Below the pieces are notes generated by a model. That model made no database searches and was not told the origin of the DNA. It was given only the letters and a program-made list of their open reading frames with translations. A program made the translations under genes and the position numbers. Below, one piece after another: positions 1 through 7,405 of a stretch of DNA of 13,566 nucleotides (position 1 is the stretch's first letter; each line of letters opens with the position of its first letter). Source of the DNA: CAYONQ01 sp964405375 (lineage in GTDB: Bacteria; Planctomycetota; Phycisphaerae; Sedimentisphaerales; Anaerobacaceae). Location: assembly GCA_964405375.1 (NCBI GenBank), contig CAYONQ010000074.1, forward strand, positions 1-13,566. Reading direction: 5' to 3'.

Positions 1-2
1 AA

Positions 3-695
3 ATTGGGCAAAGCAGGCGGCAGGAAACCGAGCTAACCGCTGAAATTGCCTCGCTCAAATCGGAAGTTAAGCAGTTACAGGGCAATCTCAGCAACGCTGA
101 AAGGGAAAAGGCGGCTCTGCTTCAGAAAGTCAATAGCTGGGCAAGCATAGTGGAGGATTTCTCCCGAACCAACGATGAGCAGGGCCAGCTATTAAGAAAT
201 ACCCTCGAGGAGCTGAACAAGATTCAGGCCGAGCAAATCAGGCAGGGGAAAGAGCTCGATGAGACTACGGCAGCTCTTGTTGAGAAGATGGCGATAATAG
301 ATACACTGGAGGCGGAAAGGAAACGACTGCTTGAAGAGAAGACTGAATTGCAAAGCAGGCTCGACGGGTTTTTACGGCCGGCCGGTAAGGTTACTGTAAG
401 TGCGGTACCGGTCACGCCGAGAAGAGACATAGCTCGACCGGCTATGCCTGCTGCTGGGGATATTGCTTTGAAGGGATTGATAGCCGATGTAGATTTGAAA
501 AACTCTATGGCTGAAATATCCATCGGCGCCGCAGACGGCGTAAAGGAAGGTATGAAATTCTACGTTACTCGTGGCGATGAGTTTATTTGTGAGATTCTGA
601 TTATAGACGCCGTAGATGCCGAAAGGGCCGTCGGTGTCTTGGAGCTTGTGCAGCAACAGCCAAGAGTGGGTGATAATGTATCTACTAATTTGTAG
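3..695 (+). CDS. Coiled-coil protein with small C-terminal domain, upstream of mreB (5' truncated)
   Basis: The reading frame is open from the window edge, so the start lies outside; a GTG at 150 is an internal codon candidate, not a convincing start. The visible 230 codons fall into two parts. The first 125 or so are rich in Glu, Lys, Gln and Leu with heptad-like spacing, as in a long coiled coil. A short Pro/Ala/Arg linker follows (about 390-460), then an 80-residue domain beginning ALKGLIADVD, containing ISIGAADGVKEGMKFYV and ending PRVGDNV. The Gly-x-x-x-Gly turns and alternating hydrophobics suggest a small beta-barrel. The order coiled coil then beta domain recalls MreC, but the sequence is not MreC. 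It is followed by a small membrane-protein gene and mreB on the same strand, so a cell-envelope or shape role is plausible but only inferred. I do not recognise the family. Confidence 0.8.
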   Translation: MGQSRRQETELTAEIASLKSEVKQLQGNLSNAEREKAALLQKVNSWASIVEDFSRTNDEQGQLLRNTLEELNKIQAEQIRQGKELDETTAALVEKMAIIDTLEAERKRLLEEKTELQSRLDGFLRPAGKVTVSAVPVTPRRDIARPAMPAAGDIALKGLIADVDLKNSMAEISIGAADGVKEGMKFYVTRGDEFICEILIIDAVDAERAVGVLELVQQQPRVGDNVSTNL

Positions 696-762
696 CGTTT
701 GGTGTAGAACTTCTTTACGGTATCCACTATCTTTTGTATGCTGTTTTCTGTGAGGTTGATAT

Positions 763-912
763 ATGAGTCCTGATGGACAAACTCGTGGTGAAACGCCAAG
801 CAACATTTATACGATTATTCTCGCCCTGGCCTTTTGTGTAGTGCTGGCTGCGGCGGTGTTGGTCGCCTGTAAGTGCTACTTTCAGTACGGGACAATATTC
901 AAGATACCGTAG
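763..912 (+). CDS. Small single-span membrane protein (49 aa) upstream of mreB
   Basis: The 49-codon frame starts at ATG 763 and ends at TAG 910-912. A GAGGT Shine-Dalgarno lies at 752-756, 6 nt before the start, which strongly supports translation. The protein has a short polar N-terminus (MSPDGQTRGETPSN), one hydrophobic segment at about residues 16-36 (IYTIILALAF onward, rich in Ala, Val and Leu), and a short tail CKCYFQYGTIFKIP. Two Cys flank a Lys just after the membrane segment. The charge pattern does not settle the topology. It lies between the coiled-coil gene (67 bp upstream) and mreB (79 bp downstream) and probably shares their transcript. I recall similar short proteins ending in an YGxIFxIP-like motif near planctomycete cell-envelope genes, but I cannot name a family. 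The function is unknown. Confidence 0.68.
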   Translation: MSPDGQTRGETPSNIYTIILALAFCVVLAAAVLVACKCYFQYGTIFKIP

Positions 913-933
913 CTGATTATCTACTGAAGAAGG

Positions 934-961
934 CCCCAGCCGCATTTTATTGCACCTGGGG
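934..961 (+). promoter_or_regulatory. Weak hairpin in the mreB leader
   Basis: CCCCAG (934-939) can pair with CTGGGG (956-961) across a 16-nt loop, ending 15 nt before the mreB Shine-Dalgarno. No U-run follows, so it is not a classic terminator. It may be a processing or stability element, or chance. Confidence 0.25.
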
Positions 962-991
962 ACACGGCTAATACTTGAGAAGGGAATCGAC

Positions 992-2047
992 GTGCTGCTG
1001 GACACAATTTTAGGCTGGTTCAGTATGGATATGGGTATCGACCTCGGTACCTGCACCACCCTGGTCTGTGTCCGGGATAGGGGTATTGTCCTAAATGAAC
1101 CCTCCGTAGTTGCCGTTCGAAAAGGAACCAACATTGTTCTGAATAACGGCGAGGCAGTTGGTTTGGTTGCACGCGAGATGCTCGGCAAAACCCCCGGCTC
1201 AATTACCGCGATAAGACCCTTGAAAGACGGCGTAATCAGCGACTTCGAGATTACCGAGGCGATGCTGGGCTATTTTATCAGGAAGGTGCACGGCAGAGGC
1301 AATCTCGTCAGGCCCCGCGTGGTGATTGCTGTGCCGAGCGGAATAACGGCGGTCGAGCGCCGCGCCGTCATCGACAGTGCCGAACGTGCAGGTGCCAGAA
1401 AGGTCTATCTGGTTGATGAGCCAATGGCGGCGGGAATCGGGTCGGGACTTCCAATTACAGAACCTACCGCCTCGATGATTGTCGATGTCGGCGGGGGAAC
1501 CACGGAAGTGGCCATAATGAGTCTGGCCGATATCGCCACCTGTGAATCGATCCGCGTCGGCGGAGACGATATGGATGAGGCGGTCATTAATCATCTAAAA
1601 AAGACCTACAACCTGCTTGTCGGCGAGGCAAGGGCTGAAAAGGTCAAGATACAAATCGGCTCTGCTACTCCGCTGGAAGAGGAGCTGACAATGGAGGTGG
1701 CCGGCAGAGACACCATTTCAGGTTTGCCGAGAAAGATTGTTATAACAAGCGAAGAAATCCGTGAAGCACTGCGCGAGCCCATCGCTGCAATCATAGATAC
1801 GGTTACGGCGACGCTGGAGAAGGCCGAGCCGGAACTGTCGGCCGATTTAATCGATAACGGCGTGCACATTTGCGGCGGCGGCTCGCTTCTGCGAGGTATG
1901 GATGCGGTGCTGGCAAATGCGACCGGCTTGAAGGTCGAAAGGGTTGAAGACCCACTCAGCGCCGTAGCTCAAGGTACCAGCGTATACCTGCAAAATCTGG
2001 AGCTCTGGAAGGACACAATGGACCATAGCGAGTATGGATGGGAATAA
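992..2047 (+). CDS. mreB: Rod-shape actin homologue MreB
   Basis: MreB is the membrane-associated actin-like ATPase that forms short filaments under the inner membrane and directs the elongasome (MreC, MreD, RodA, PBP2). I take GTG 992 as the start: GAGAAGGGA (977-985) is a good ribosome site 6 nt upstream, and the protein then begins xLLDTILGWFSMDMGIDLGT, lining up with known MreB N-termini. This gives 351 residues, about the usual size. Visible actin-fold motifs are phosphate 1 DLGTCTTLV (from residue 17), the connect region VDEPMAAGIG (141-150), phosphate 2 DVGGGTTEVA (165-174) and the adenosine motif GGGSLLRGMD (295-304). The phosphate-1 motif has Cys-Thr where most MreBs have Ala-Asn (DLGTANT). 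The C-terminus runs about 10 residues past the usual end with an acidic tail (DHSEYGWE). It heads the mreB-mreC-mreD-mrdA block. Confidence 0.97.
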   Translation: MLLDTILGWFSMDMGIDLGTCTTLVCVRDRGIVLNEPSVVAVRKGTNIVLNNGEAVGLVAREMLGKTPGSITAIRPLKDGVISDFEITEAMLGYFIRKVHGRGNLVRPRVVIAVPSGITAVERRAVIDSAERAGARKVYLVDEPMAAGIGSGLPITEPTASMIVDVGGGTTEVAIMSLADIATCESIRVGGDDMDEAVINHLKKTYNLLVGEARAEKVKIQIGSATPLEEELTMEVAGRDTISGLPRKIVITSEEIREALREPIAAIIDTVTATLEKAEPELSADLIDNGVHICGGGSLLRGMDAVLANATGLKVERVEDPLSAVAQGTSVYLQNLELWKDTMDHSEYGWE

Positions 2048-2082
2048 ATTAGCGCACAGCAGCAGCGGATAGGAAAAACCAT

Positions 2083-2110
2083 ACGCTAAACGCTGCACGC
2101 TGAACGCTAT
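2083..2110 (+). repeat. Heptamer tract, 4 x ACGCTNN (mreB-mreC spacer)
   Basis: Four consecutive 7-nt units ACGCTAA, ACGCTGC, ACGCTGA and ACGCTAT end 7 nt before the mreC start. The first five bases of each unit are invariant. The tract occupies the place where a ribosome site would be expected, and mreC has no clear Shine-Dalgarno. Confidence 0.8.
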
Positions 2111-2117
2111 TTTTATC

Positions 2118-2918
2118 ATGGCAAGGAAGCAGGTTAAAGTCTCCAGACGAATGTTATTCACCTGGTTTATGTTGGCCGGGTTTATTTTCCTCTTTGCACC
2201 ACAAAATCTGACGAGCAAGTTCCAGTTGGCCTTCGCTCATATCTTTCGCTGGCCTTTAAGTATCGGCAGGGGCTTTAGACTTTCGGCATATACCCGCCAG
2301 CCGCTTACAGATGCCGTCAGCCGAAGGCAATACAACCAGCTGCAAAATTATCTTGTAAACCTTACGGAGGAGTTGAACCAGCAGCGGCAAAAGGTTAACA
2401 AGCTGTCGGGGCTGCGAATAAACAGGCGACCCCTGGAAGGCGCAAAACTGGTGCTTGCCGATGTCATAGCCGCCTCTATTGATGATTTACACGGCGAATT
2501 TATCATCAACCGCGGCGACGGCGACGGGCTGGGTAAGGGCCAATTCGTGCTGGGTGATAATAGTATAATAGGGACCGTATCCGAAGTTTCCGCTCGCACG
2601 GCCAGGGTCAGGTTAATTACCGACCCGGCATCCAAAATAGCGGTGAGGATAGCGGAATTAGATGTCAGTAGAGTTATGCAGGGCGCCGGCAATAATTCAG
2701 CCGGCATCCGGCTGATAAGGCATAAGGCCAAGGCCGGCGACGTCGTTTATGCCGACAAAAAACCGGGATTTTTGGATGTCCCTATAATCGCCGGTAGGGT
2801 GGTTGAATGCGGCAGAGACGATGAAAACCCTTTGCTTTGGGACATAACGGTCACGCCTGCCTGTGAAATAGAAAGACTAAGTGACGTAGCCGTGATTATA
2901 ATGAATCCACAACAGTAG
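2118..2918 (+). CDS. mreC: Rod-shape protein MreC
   Basis: MreC is a bitopic inner-membrane protein whose periplasmic part dimerises, binds PBP2 and activates the elongasome. The 266-residue product shows the family layout: a basic N-terminus, one membrane helix (about 12-28, MLFTWFMLAGFIFLFAP), a coiled coil (about 68-98, SRRQYNQLQNYL onward) and a periplasmic double beta-domain from about 108. The characteristic segment is at 130-170: NRGDGDGLGKGQFVLGDNSI, then IGTVSEV and VRLITDP. The ATG at 2118 leaves the whole basic N-terminus in place; the next ATG (2151) would cut into it. No clear ribosome site precedes 2118, because a heptamer tract lies there. It sits between mreB and mreD. Confidence 0.95.
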   Translation: MARKQVKVSRRMLFTWFMLAGFIFLFAPQNLTSKFQLAFAHIFRWPLSIGRGFRLSAYTRQPLTDAVSRRQYNQLQNYLVNLTEELNQQRQKVNKLSGLRINRRPLEGAKLVLADVIAASIDDLHGEFIINRGDGDGLGKGQFVLGDNSIIGTVSEVSARTARVRLITDPASKIAVRIAELDVSRVMQGAGNNSAGIRLIRHKAKAGDVVYADKKPGFLDVPIIAGRVVECGRDDENPLLWDITVTPACEIERLSDVAVIIMNPQQ

Positions 2919-2932
2919 TCCGGAGCGCAATT

Positions 2933-2953
2933 CTATAGGTTATAGGTGTATAA
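2933..2953 (+). repeat. Heptamer tract, CTATAGG TTATAGG TGTATAA (mreC-mreD spacer)
   Basis: Two near-identical 7-nt units (NTATAGG) and one degenerate unit lie in the 86-bp spacer between the mreC stop and the mreD start. Confidence 0.55.
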
Positions 2954-3004
2954 CCGGCAGATGGCTTTGTGCTCTTGTGTGCTGAAGGTAACTTAGGGTA
3001 TGAA

Positions 3005-3496
3005 ATGCGATGGGTTAGATTTGCGGTTTTTATCTGTGTAGTTACCGTCCTGCAGGCCAGCATCGTTGATGTAATTGCTGTTACGGGTATCAAGCCGGAC
3101 CTGTTGTTAATCCTTTTGGTATTTTTTGCTGTTTACTGCAGCAGCTCCGAGGCGATAATAATCTCTTTCGTGATAGGTTTCGCCGCTGATATTATTGGCT
3201 CTTCGATGGGCCCTCGAATAATCAGCTTTGGTCTTTTCGGCACGGCCCTGGCATATCTGCATCAGGTTGTGGCCATTAGAAAGATGCCCTATCAGGCCGC
3301 TGCAATATTTGTTACCGGCCTTTTGGCCGGCACCGTAACTCATCTCTTGACCCTTCTGCAGGGCTCCCCGCCCGCCTCCGGCGTATTCGTCGTGCTGTTC
3401 TGGATACCTTTATACTCGGCCGTGGTGGGGCCGTTTTTATTCTTGCCTTCCGCCTGGTGGATGCGTATAAAAACAGAGCGTTTCAGCCGCCGATAA
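3005..3496 (+). CDS. mreD: Rod-shape protein MreD
   Basis: MreD is the polytopic inner-membrane partner of MreC in the elongasome. The ATG at 3005 is chosen over an upstream TTG/CTG-type start because AGGG (2995-2998) lies 6 nt before it and the first helix then begins at once (MRWVRFAVFICVVTVLQ). The 163-residue product is of normal MreD size and almost wholly hydrophobic, with about five membrane segments: 5-20, 30-45, 47-65, 95-115 and 130-150. It contains the IKPDLLLILLVFFA stretch, which resembles the conserved PDxxLL region of MreD, and a Gly/Asp-rich FVIGFAADIIGSS region. MreD diverges fast, so position between mreC and mrdA carries much of the call. Confidence 0.88.
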   Translation: MRWVRFAVFICVVTVLQASIVDVIAVTGIKPDLLLILLVFFAVYCSSSEAIIISFVIGFAADIIGSSMGPRIISFGLFGTALAYLHQVVAIRKMPYQAAAIFVTGLLAGTVTHLLTLLQGSPPASGVFVVLFWIPLYSAVVGPFLFLPSAWWMRIKTERFSRR

Positions 3497-3497
3497 A

Positions 3498-3560
3498 TTC
3501 GTGGTTCGTGGGTGGTGAATCGTGATGCGAACCAGCAATAGCAAACCGTGAGATACGAGA
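3498..3560 (+). repeat. Heptamer tracts in the mreD-mrdA spacer
   Basis: Units TTCGTGG, TTCGTGG, GTGGTGA, ATCGTGA and TGCGAAC follow each other with no gap at 3498-3532. After 14 nt come CGTGAGA and TACGAGA (3547-3560), ending one base before the mrdA ATG. Nearly the whole spacer is therefore built of 7-nt units, and the sequence just before mrdA (ACGAGAA) is only a poor ribosome site. Confidence 0.65.
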
Positions 3561-3561
3561 A

Positions 3562-5640
3562 ATGTACAGTAAACGAATCAAGATTTTTGTAATCCTAAGC
3601 GCCGCCTTGCTGCTTATCTGCGTATTGCGCCTGGCGCAAATGCAGTTGCTGAGTGACTCATTGCTTCAGGAGAGAATCGCCGAGCTAAAGCTTCAGAGAG
3701 GCCGCTACCGGCAGCTTAAGACCGTAAGAGGCAAAATACTCGACAGAAAGGCCGCGGTGTTAGCCATGGATGAACCGCGGTTTTATCTGTGCATTAGTTA
3801 CGAGCTTGGCTGTCTTGCCGACGAGCGTGTCAGCCGGTATGGATTATCAGGACAAATATACGATACGCAACCTGAGGATTTGGATAGAATAATTGAAAAG
3901 TGCGCTCAGCTCGGAGGACTCGCAGCTTCGGATATAAGAAACGAGATACAGAAAATAAACAATTTTATCTGGCAACGGCGTGCATTTCAGGCGTGGCGAA
4001 ACAATTTCCCGAATTCCGAGGTCATTGAAAAATATGACAGCATAATTGGTATTCCGCTTTCTGAAGCGGTGGCTGATTTTGAAAGAAAACAGCCCGATGC
4101 CGCAAGACGACTTGAGCTTGTGAACAAGGTTGATATCGTCGAGATGCACAAAAGCTGGCCCTTGCTGGAGCTTAAAACCGATGACGATATATTTACAGCT
4201 CAGCTGGAGTTTATGGACATTGACGGCATTGTGATTTTGCCGAAGGCGCACAGGGTTTACCCGTACGGCCCGGTTGCCGCTCAAACGATAGGATGGGTCG
4301 GCCCGGCGAGCAGGCAGGCGGATAGACGGCTCTTTGCAGACGATAGATTATTATGCTATTTGGACGATGAGGTTTGCGGGCGGGAAGACGGCGTCGAGTA
4401 CGTATGTGAAACCGTTCTTCGCGGCAGACGCGGTGAAGAGATTTACGATATAGACCGCCGGTTGGTGAGCCGAACAGACAGCCGCTTTGGAAAAGATGTC
4501 ACCCTGACGCTGGACATTGAGCTTCAAAAAAAGATAGAAGAATATCTCACCGACTGTGCTGTTAATGCAAATTGCAAAGCACCTATGGCGGTTGTTGTTA
4601 TTGATGTTGCAAGTGGGGATATTCTCTCGCTTGTTTCAATGCCCACTTTCGACTTAAACACCATCAGGCAAACTTACACCGCCGTCGCCGCCGACCCCAA
4701 TGAGCCGCTGCGAAACCGGGCGATAAATAAACAATATCCGCCCGGCTCGGTTGTAAAGCCGCTGATTCTTGTCGCCGGTCTCGAATCCGGCAAAATCACC
4801 CCTCGAGAAGTAATCGGCTGCCCGCCGCAAAAGGCGCCCCCTGGCTGGCCGAGCTGCTGGATATACAATAGATACCGGCTCGGCCATGACAACAACTGGC
4901 CGAACTACGCACGCAACGCCGTTAAAGGAAGCTGCAACATCTATTTTTCCCGTCTCGCTGACAGAATCGAACCGCGCCAGCTCCAGCAGTGGCTGTTCGA
5001 TTTCGGCTACGGCCATAAAATTCCGCTCGCCGCCGCCCTTCATGCAACGAGCAACGAGCAACGAGCAACGAGCATCAAGCATCGAGATTTAAGACAGGCA
5101 CAGGGACAGATATCGAATGTTTTGCCGGAAGATATGATTTCAGATTTCAACCAGGCACCGCCCCTCGACAGAGTTGAGAGAAGGTATTTCGGAATAGGTC
5201 AGGGCAATCTAAGGGCCACGCCTCTGCAGGTAGCAAACGCTATGGTCGCTATTGCCCGCGGCGGTGTCCTTAAACAGCCCCGCCTGTTCAAGGAAATTCA
5301 AAATTCAAAAGGTACATCCCTCGGAATCTCGGCGGAGACCCTAAAAGTCGTTTATGACGGGATGAGTGCCGTCGTCAGTGAGCCGGGCGGGACGGCTTAT
5401 AAGGAGTTTGCCTACGCAGGCCTCGCTGGGCAGGGCGTGGAGGTCTATGGCAAGACCGGCTCAACCGAAAGACCGGGCAACGCCTGGTTCGCAGGTTTTG
5501 CAGAAGACAGCGCAAGCCGTGGTATCGCTATTGCCGTTGTGGTCGAAGGCGGCCAGCACGGCTCAAGTGACGCCTCGCCGTTGGCCCGTGACATCATCCA
5601 GTTCTGCATCGAAGCCGGATATTTAGGAGACAGGGATTAG
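3562..5640 (+). CDS. mrdA: Class B penicillin-binding protein 2 (elongasome transpeptidase)
   Basis: PBP2 cross-links lateral-wall peptidoglycan in the periplasm as partner of the SEDS polymerase RodA. The 692-residue protein has one N-terminal membrane helix (about 7-25), a pedestal domain with TVRGKILDRKAAVLA (54-68), and a transpeptidase domain from about 340. The three catalytic motifs are intact: SVVK (396-399, nucleophile Ser396), SCN (457-459) and KTGS (631-634). There is no glycosyltransferase domain. Linkage to mreBCD favours MrdA over FtsI. It is longer than E. coli PBP2 (633); part of the excess is in the pedestal (about 95-200). Residues 495-508 (ATSNEQRATSIKHR) are encoded by six tandem 7-nt repeats and look like inserted repeat DNA between the SCN and KTG motifs. 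A two-unit AAATTCA tract encodes residues 578-583. No rodA follows; the next gene is convergent. Confidence 0.95.
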   Translation: MYSKRIKIFVILSAALLLICVLRLAQMQLLSDSLLQERIAELKLQRGRYRQLKTVRGKILDRKAAVLAMDEPRFYLCISYELGCLADERVSRYGLSGQIYDTQPEDLDRIIEKCAQLGGLAASDIRNEIQKINNFIWQRRAFQAWRNNFPNSEVIEKYDSIIGIPLSEAVADFERKQPDAARRLELVNKVDIVEMHKSWPLLELKTDDDIFTAQLEFMDIDGIVILPKAHRVYPYGPVAAQTIGWVGPASRQADRRLFADDRLLCYLDDEVCGREDGVEYVCETVLRGRRGEEIYDIDRRLVSRTDSRFGKDVTLTLDIELQKKIEEYLTDCAVNANCKAPMAVVVIDVASGDILSLVSMPTFDLNTIRQTYTAVAADPNEPLRNRAINKQYPPGSVVKPLILVAGLESGKITPREVIGCPPQKAPPGWPSCWIYNRYRLGHDNNWPNYARNAVKGSCNIYFSRLADRIEPRQLQQWLFDFGYGHKIPLAAALHATSNEQRATSIKHRDLRQAQGQISNVLPEDMISDFNQAPPLDRVERRYFGIGQGNLRATPLQVANAMVAIARGGVLKQPRLFKEIQNSKGTSLGISAETLKVVYDGMSAVVSEPGGTAYKEFAYAGLAGQGVEVYGKTGSTERPGNAWFAGFAEDSASRGIAIAVVVEGGQHGSSDASPLARDIIQFCIEAGYLGDRD
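5044..5085 (+). repeat. In-frame heptamer tract inside mrdA, 6 units (GCAACGA)4 GCATCAA GCATCGA
   Basis: Four exact GCAACGA units and two variants occupy 42 nt, exactly 14 codons, and encode ATSNEQR-ATSIKHR. The same heptamer occurs three times in the ftsL-ftsI spacer (7534-7554). Because 7 and 3 are coprime, the heptamer gives the same seven-residue cycle in each forward frame; no forward or reverse frame has a stop. Six units restore the frame, so the gene stays intact. Confidence 0.92.
5294..5307 (+). repeat. Short heptamer tract inside mrdA, 2 x AAATTCA
   Basis: Two exact units of AAATTCA, followed by AAA, encode IQNSK in a part of PBP2 between the conserved ARGGVLKQPRL segment and the KTG motif. 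Two units alone could be chance. Confidence 0.45.
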
Positions 5641-5660
5641 TGAATGGTGTTTAGTGAATA
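5640..5660 (+). repeat. Heptamer tract, GTGAATG GTGTTTA GTGAATA (mrdA-ftsI junction)
   Basis: Three 7-nt units start on the last base of the mrdA stop codon and run into the hairpin at 5662. Confidence 0.5.
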
Positions 5661-5661
5661 G

Positions 5662-5681
5662 ATTCCCGCTTATACGGGAAT
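5662..5681. repeat. Hairpin ATTCCCG-6-CGGGAAT between convergent mrdA and ftsI
   Basis: The 7-bp perfect stem has a CTTATA loop and lies in the middle of the 58-bp convergent spacer. Neither strand has a U-run after the stem, so it is not a standard intrinsic terminator, though it could still stop or stabilise both transcripts. It also resembles the GATTCCCGC...GCGGGAATGA type of short dispersed palindrome seen in many environmental genomes. Confidence 0.5.
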
Positions 5682-5698
5682 GATGAGCGCTTGACTGC

Positions 5699-7405
5699 TT
5701 AACGGTTAAATTCGAGGTAGTTTAGGGTCTTTTCGAGTATCGCAGCAGCTACTGGGGCCGCTACTGTTCCGCCGGTATAGCCCTTGCCGAGACTTATGTT
5801 CGGCCTGCAAATTGATACCAGAACCACCACCGCCGGCTCTTCAGCCGGCCCACCCGCCACAAAAGAGGCAACGTAATCGCTCTCCGAATAACCCCTCTGG
5901 TCGCTTCTGGCCAATTGAGCGGTTCCCGTCTTGCCGAACACCTGCCATTTCTCTAATTTGGCCTTCTTGCCGGTGCCTTCGTTGACCACACCGACCATCG
6001 CCTCGGTCACAATCCAGCGGGCAACCTCCGGCTTAACGACGAAGCCGACCGGCGGTGGCGACCGTTTTAACTTGATAATCTCCCCGTTATTGTCCACCAT
6101 TGCCTTGACTAAAAACGGCCGAACTGAACGCCCGCCGTTGGCAAGTATGCAGAAGGCCCGGACCACCTGAATCGCAGTTGCAGAGATTTCCTGGCCGAAT
6201 GGTATGCGGGTTACGCTGTATCCCGTCCATTTCTCCGCCGGCCGAAGCAGCCCCTCCACCTCGCCAGGCAAATCAAGCCCTGTTTCTTTACCGAAGCCGA
6301 AGAGTTTTAGCCCCTTATAGAGCTTGTCCTTGCCGAGCTTCTGGCCAATTTTGGCCATCCCTATATTGCTTGAGTGGACCAGAATTTCCCGAACCGAAAG
6401 AGACCCGAATCTGTGATTTCCGTATTCGCCGATTCTCCCGAAGCCCTTGCCGCGATAGTCGCCGTTTTCACAAAATATCTTTTCATCCGGTGTTATGACA
6501 CCGGCGTCGATTGCAATCGCAGCAACTATCGGCTTTAAGATGCTGCCCGGCTCGAAGTGGTCGGTTATCGCCCTGTTGCGTAAGCTGTTCGGCTCGGCTG
6601 ACCCCAATCGTGAGGCCGCAGGGTCGAAATCGGGCAGCGAAACCATCGCTAAAATCGCCCCTGTCTGTGGCTCAGCCACGATTGCCACCGCCGACTCTGG
6701 CTCGTAGTTTTCATATTGGCTTAGGAGCTCGGCCCGCGCAAACTGCTGAATGGCGGCATCGAGCGTCAAAATGATTCCCACGCCGTCGGTTAGAACGCCG
6801 CTTTGCTGTTTTAGACGGATAGGCCGCCGATAAGGATATGCGTCAGCGAGGAATATGTTCGCCCCTGCCGAGCCGGCCAGTTGTTTATCGTATTGCAGCT
6901 CAATACCGCCTAAGCCGCGATTGTCAACGCTTGTAAAACCGGCGGTATGCGCCGCCAGCCGTCCCATTGGATAATATCTCTTCCAGCCGGTTTGAACGCC
7001 GATACCGTGGATTTTGCCCGCGGCGCTGCATCGGTCGGCCTCGGCATCTGCCTTGATTTTGACGAACCCGGGATTTTTGCTTTCCGTGATAAGTTTGCAG
7101 ATGTTGTGTGCGCCCATATCCAGGATTGCGGCGAGTCTGGTGGACGTAGCTTTCGGCTCCGTTATAACTCGCGGCTCGGCGAAAATGGTTTGAAATTGAT
7201 TGCTTGCGGCCAGTACCCTGCCTCGACAGTCAAGAATAACACCGCGTTGGGGCCTTTGAGATACTCGTTTCTGCTGCTGCCTGATGCAAACAGCGATATA
7301 ATGGTCGCTCTTGAGAAGCTGCAGATAAAGGCACCGTCCTGTCAATGACAGAAACGCCGCAACCAAAAGAAGCAAAAATAAAATGACGGTACGGGTGTTT
7401 TTCAA
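5699..7405 (-). CDS. ftsI: Class B penicillin-binding protein 3 / FtsI (septal transpeptidase)
   Basis: FtsI cross-links septal peptidoglycan with FtsW, next to FtsL. The 568-residue protein has one membrane helix (about 7-25), the pedestal motif QRGVILDCRGRVLA (53-66), and a transpeptidase domain with SILK (288-291, nucleophile Ser288), SSN (345-347) and KTGT (492-495). The LDLPGEVEGLL segment (377-387) is typical of the FtsI/SpoVD group. There is no PASTA domain. It starts at TTG 7405: an in-frame TAA lies two codons upstream and no other start occurs in the first helix. The ribosome site is poor (CTAAAGA). It is the last gene of the mraZ-rsmH-lysM-ftsL run but is separated from ftsL by a 259-bp repeat-filled spacer, and no murE or murF follows. 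Synteny decides FtsI over PBP2. Confidence 0.95.
   Translation of the reverse strand: MKNTRTVILFLLLLVAAFLSLTGRCLYLQLLKSDHYIAVCIRQQQKRVSQRPQRGVILDCRGRVLAASNQFQTIFAEPRVITEPKATSTRLAAILDMGAHNICKLITESKNPGFVKIKADAEADRCSAAGKIHGIGVQTGWKRYYPMGRLAAHTAGFTSVDNRGLGGIELQYDKQLAGSAGANIFLADAYPYRRPIRLKQQSGVLTDGVGIILTLDAAIQQFARAELLSQYENYEPESAVAIVAEPQTGAILAMVSLPDFDPAASRLGSAEPNSLRNRAITDHFEPGSILKPIVAAIAIDAGVITPDEKIFCENGDYRGKGFGRIGEYGNHRFGSLSVREILVHSSNIGMAKIGQKLGKDKLYKGLKLFGFGKETGLDLPGEVEGLLRPAEKWTGYSVTRIPFGQEISATAIQVVRAFCILANGGRSVRPFLVKAMVDNNGEIIKLKRSPPPVGFVVKPEVARWIVTEAMVGVVNEGTGKKAKLEKWQVFGKTGTAQLARSDQRGYSESDYVASFVAGGPAEEPAVVVLVSICRPNISLGKGYTGGTVAAPVAAAILEKTLNYLEFNR

Noticed and set aside
950..991. mreB start at ATG 950
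   Set aside because: The extra 14 residues match nothing at MreB N-termini, and GTG 992 has a proper ribosome site that would otherwise be inside the gene.
727..1188. 153-codon minus-strand frame across the small membrane gene and the mreB start
   Set aside because: It is opposite two supported genes, is Ser/Thr/Arg-rich in antisense fashion and has no recognisable motif.
5044..5085. CRISPR-like array
   Set aside because: Units are 7 nt with no spacers; none of the tracts has CRISPR repeat lengths and no cas genes are present.
5662..5681. Calling the convergent hairpin a bidirectional intrinsic terminator
   Set aside because: No U-run follows the stem on either strand, so I list it only as a hairpin.
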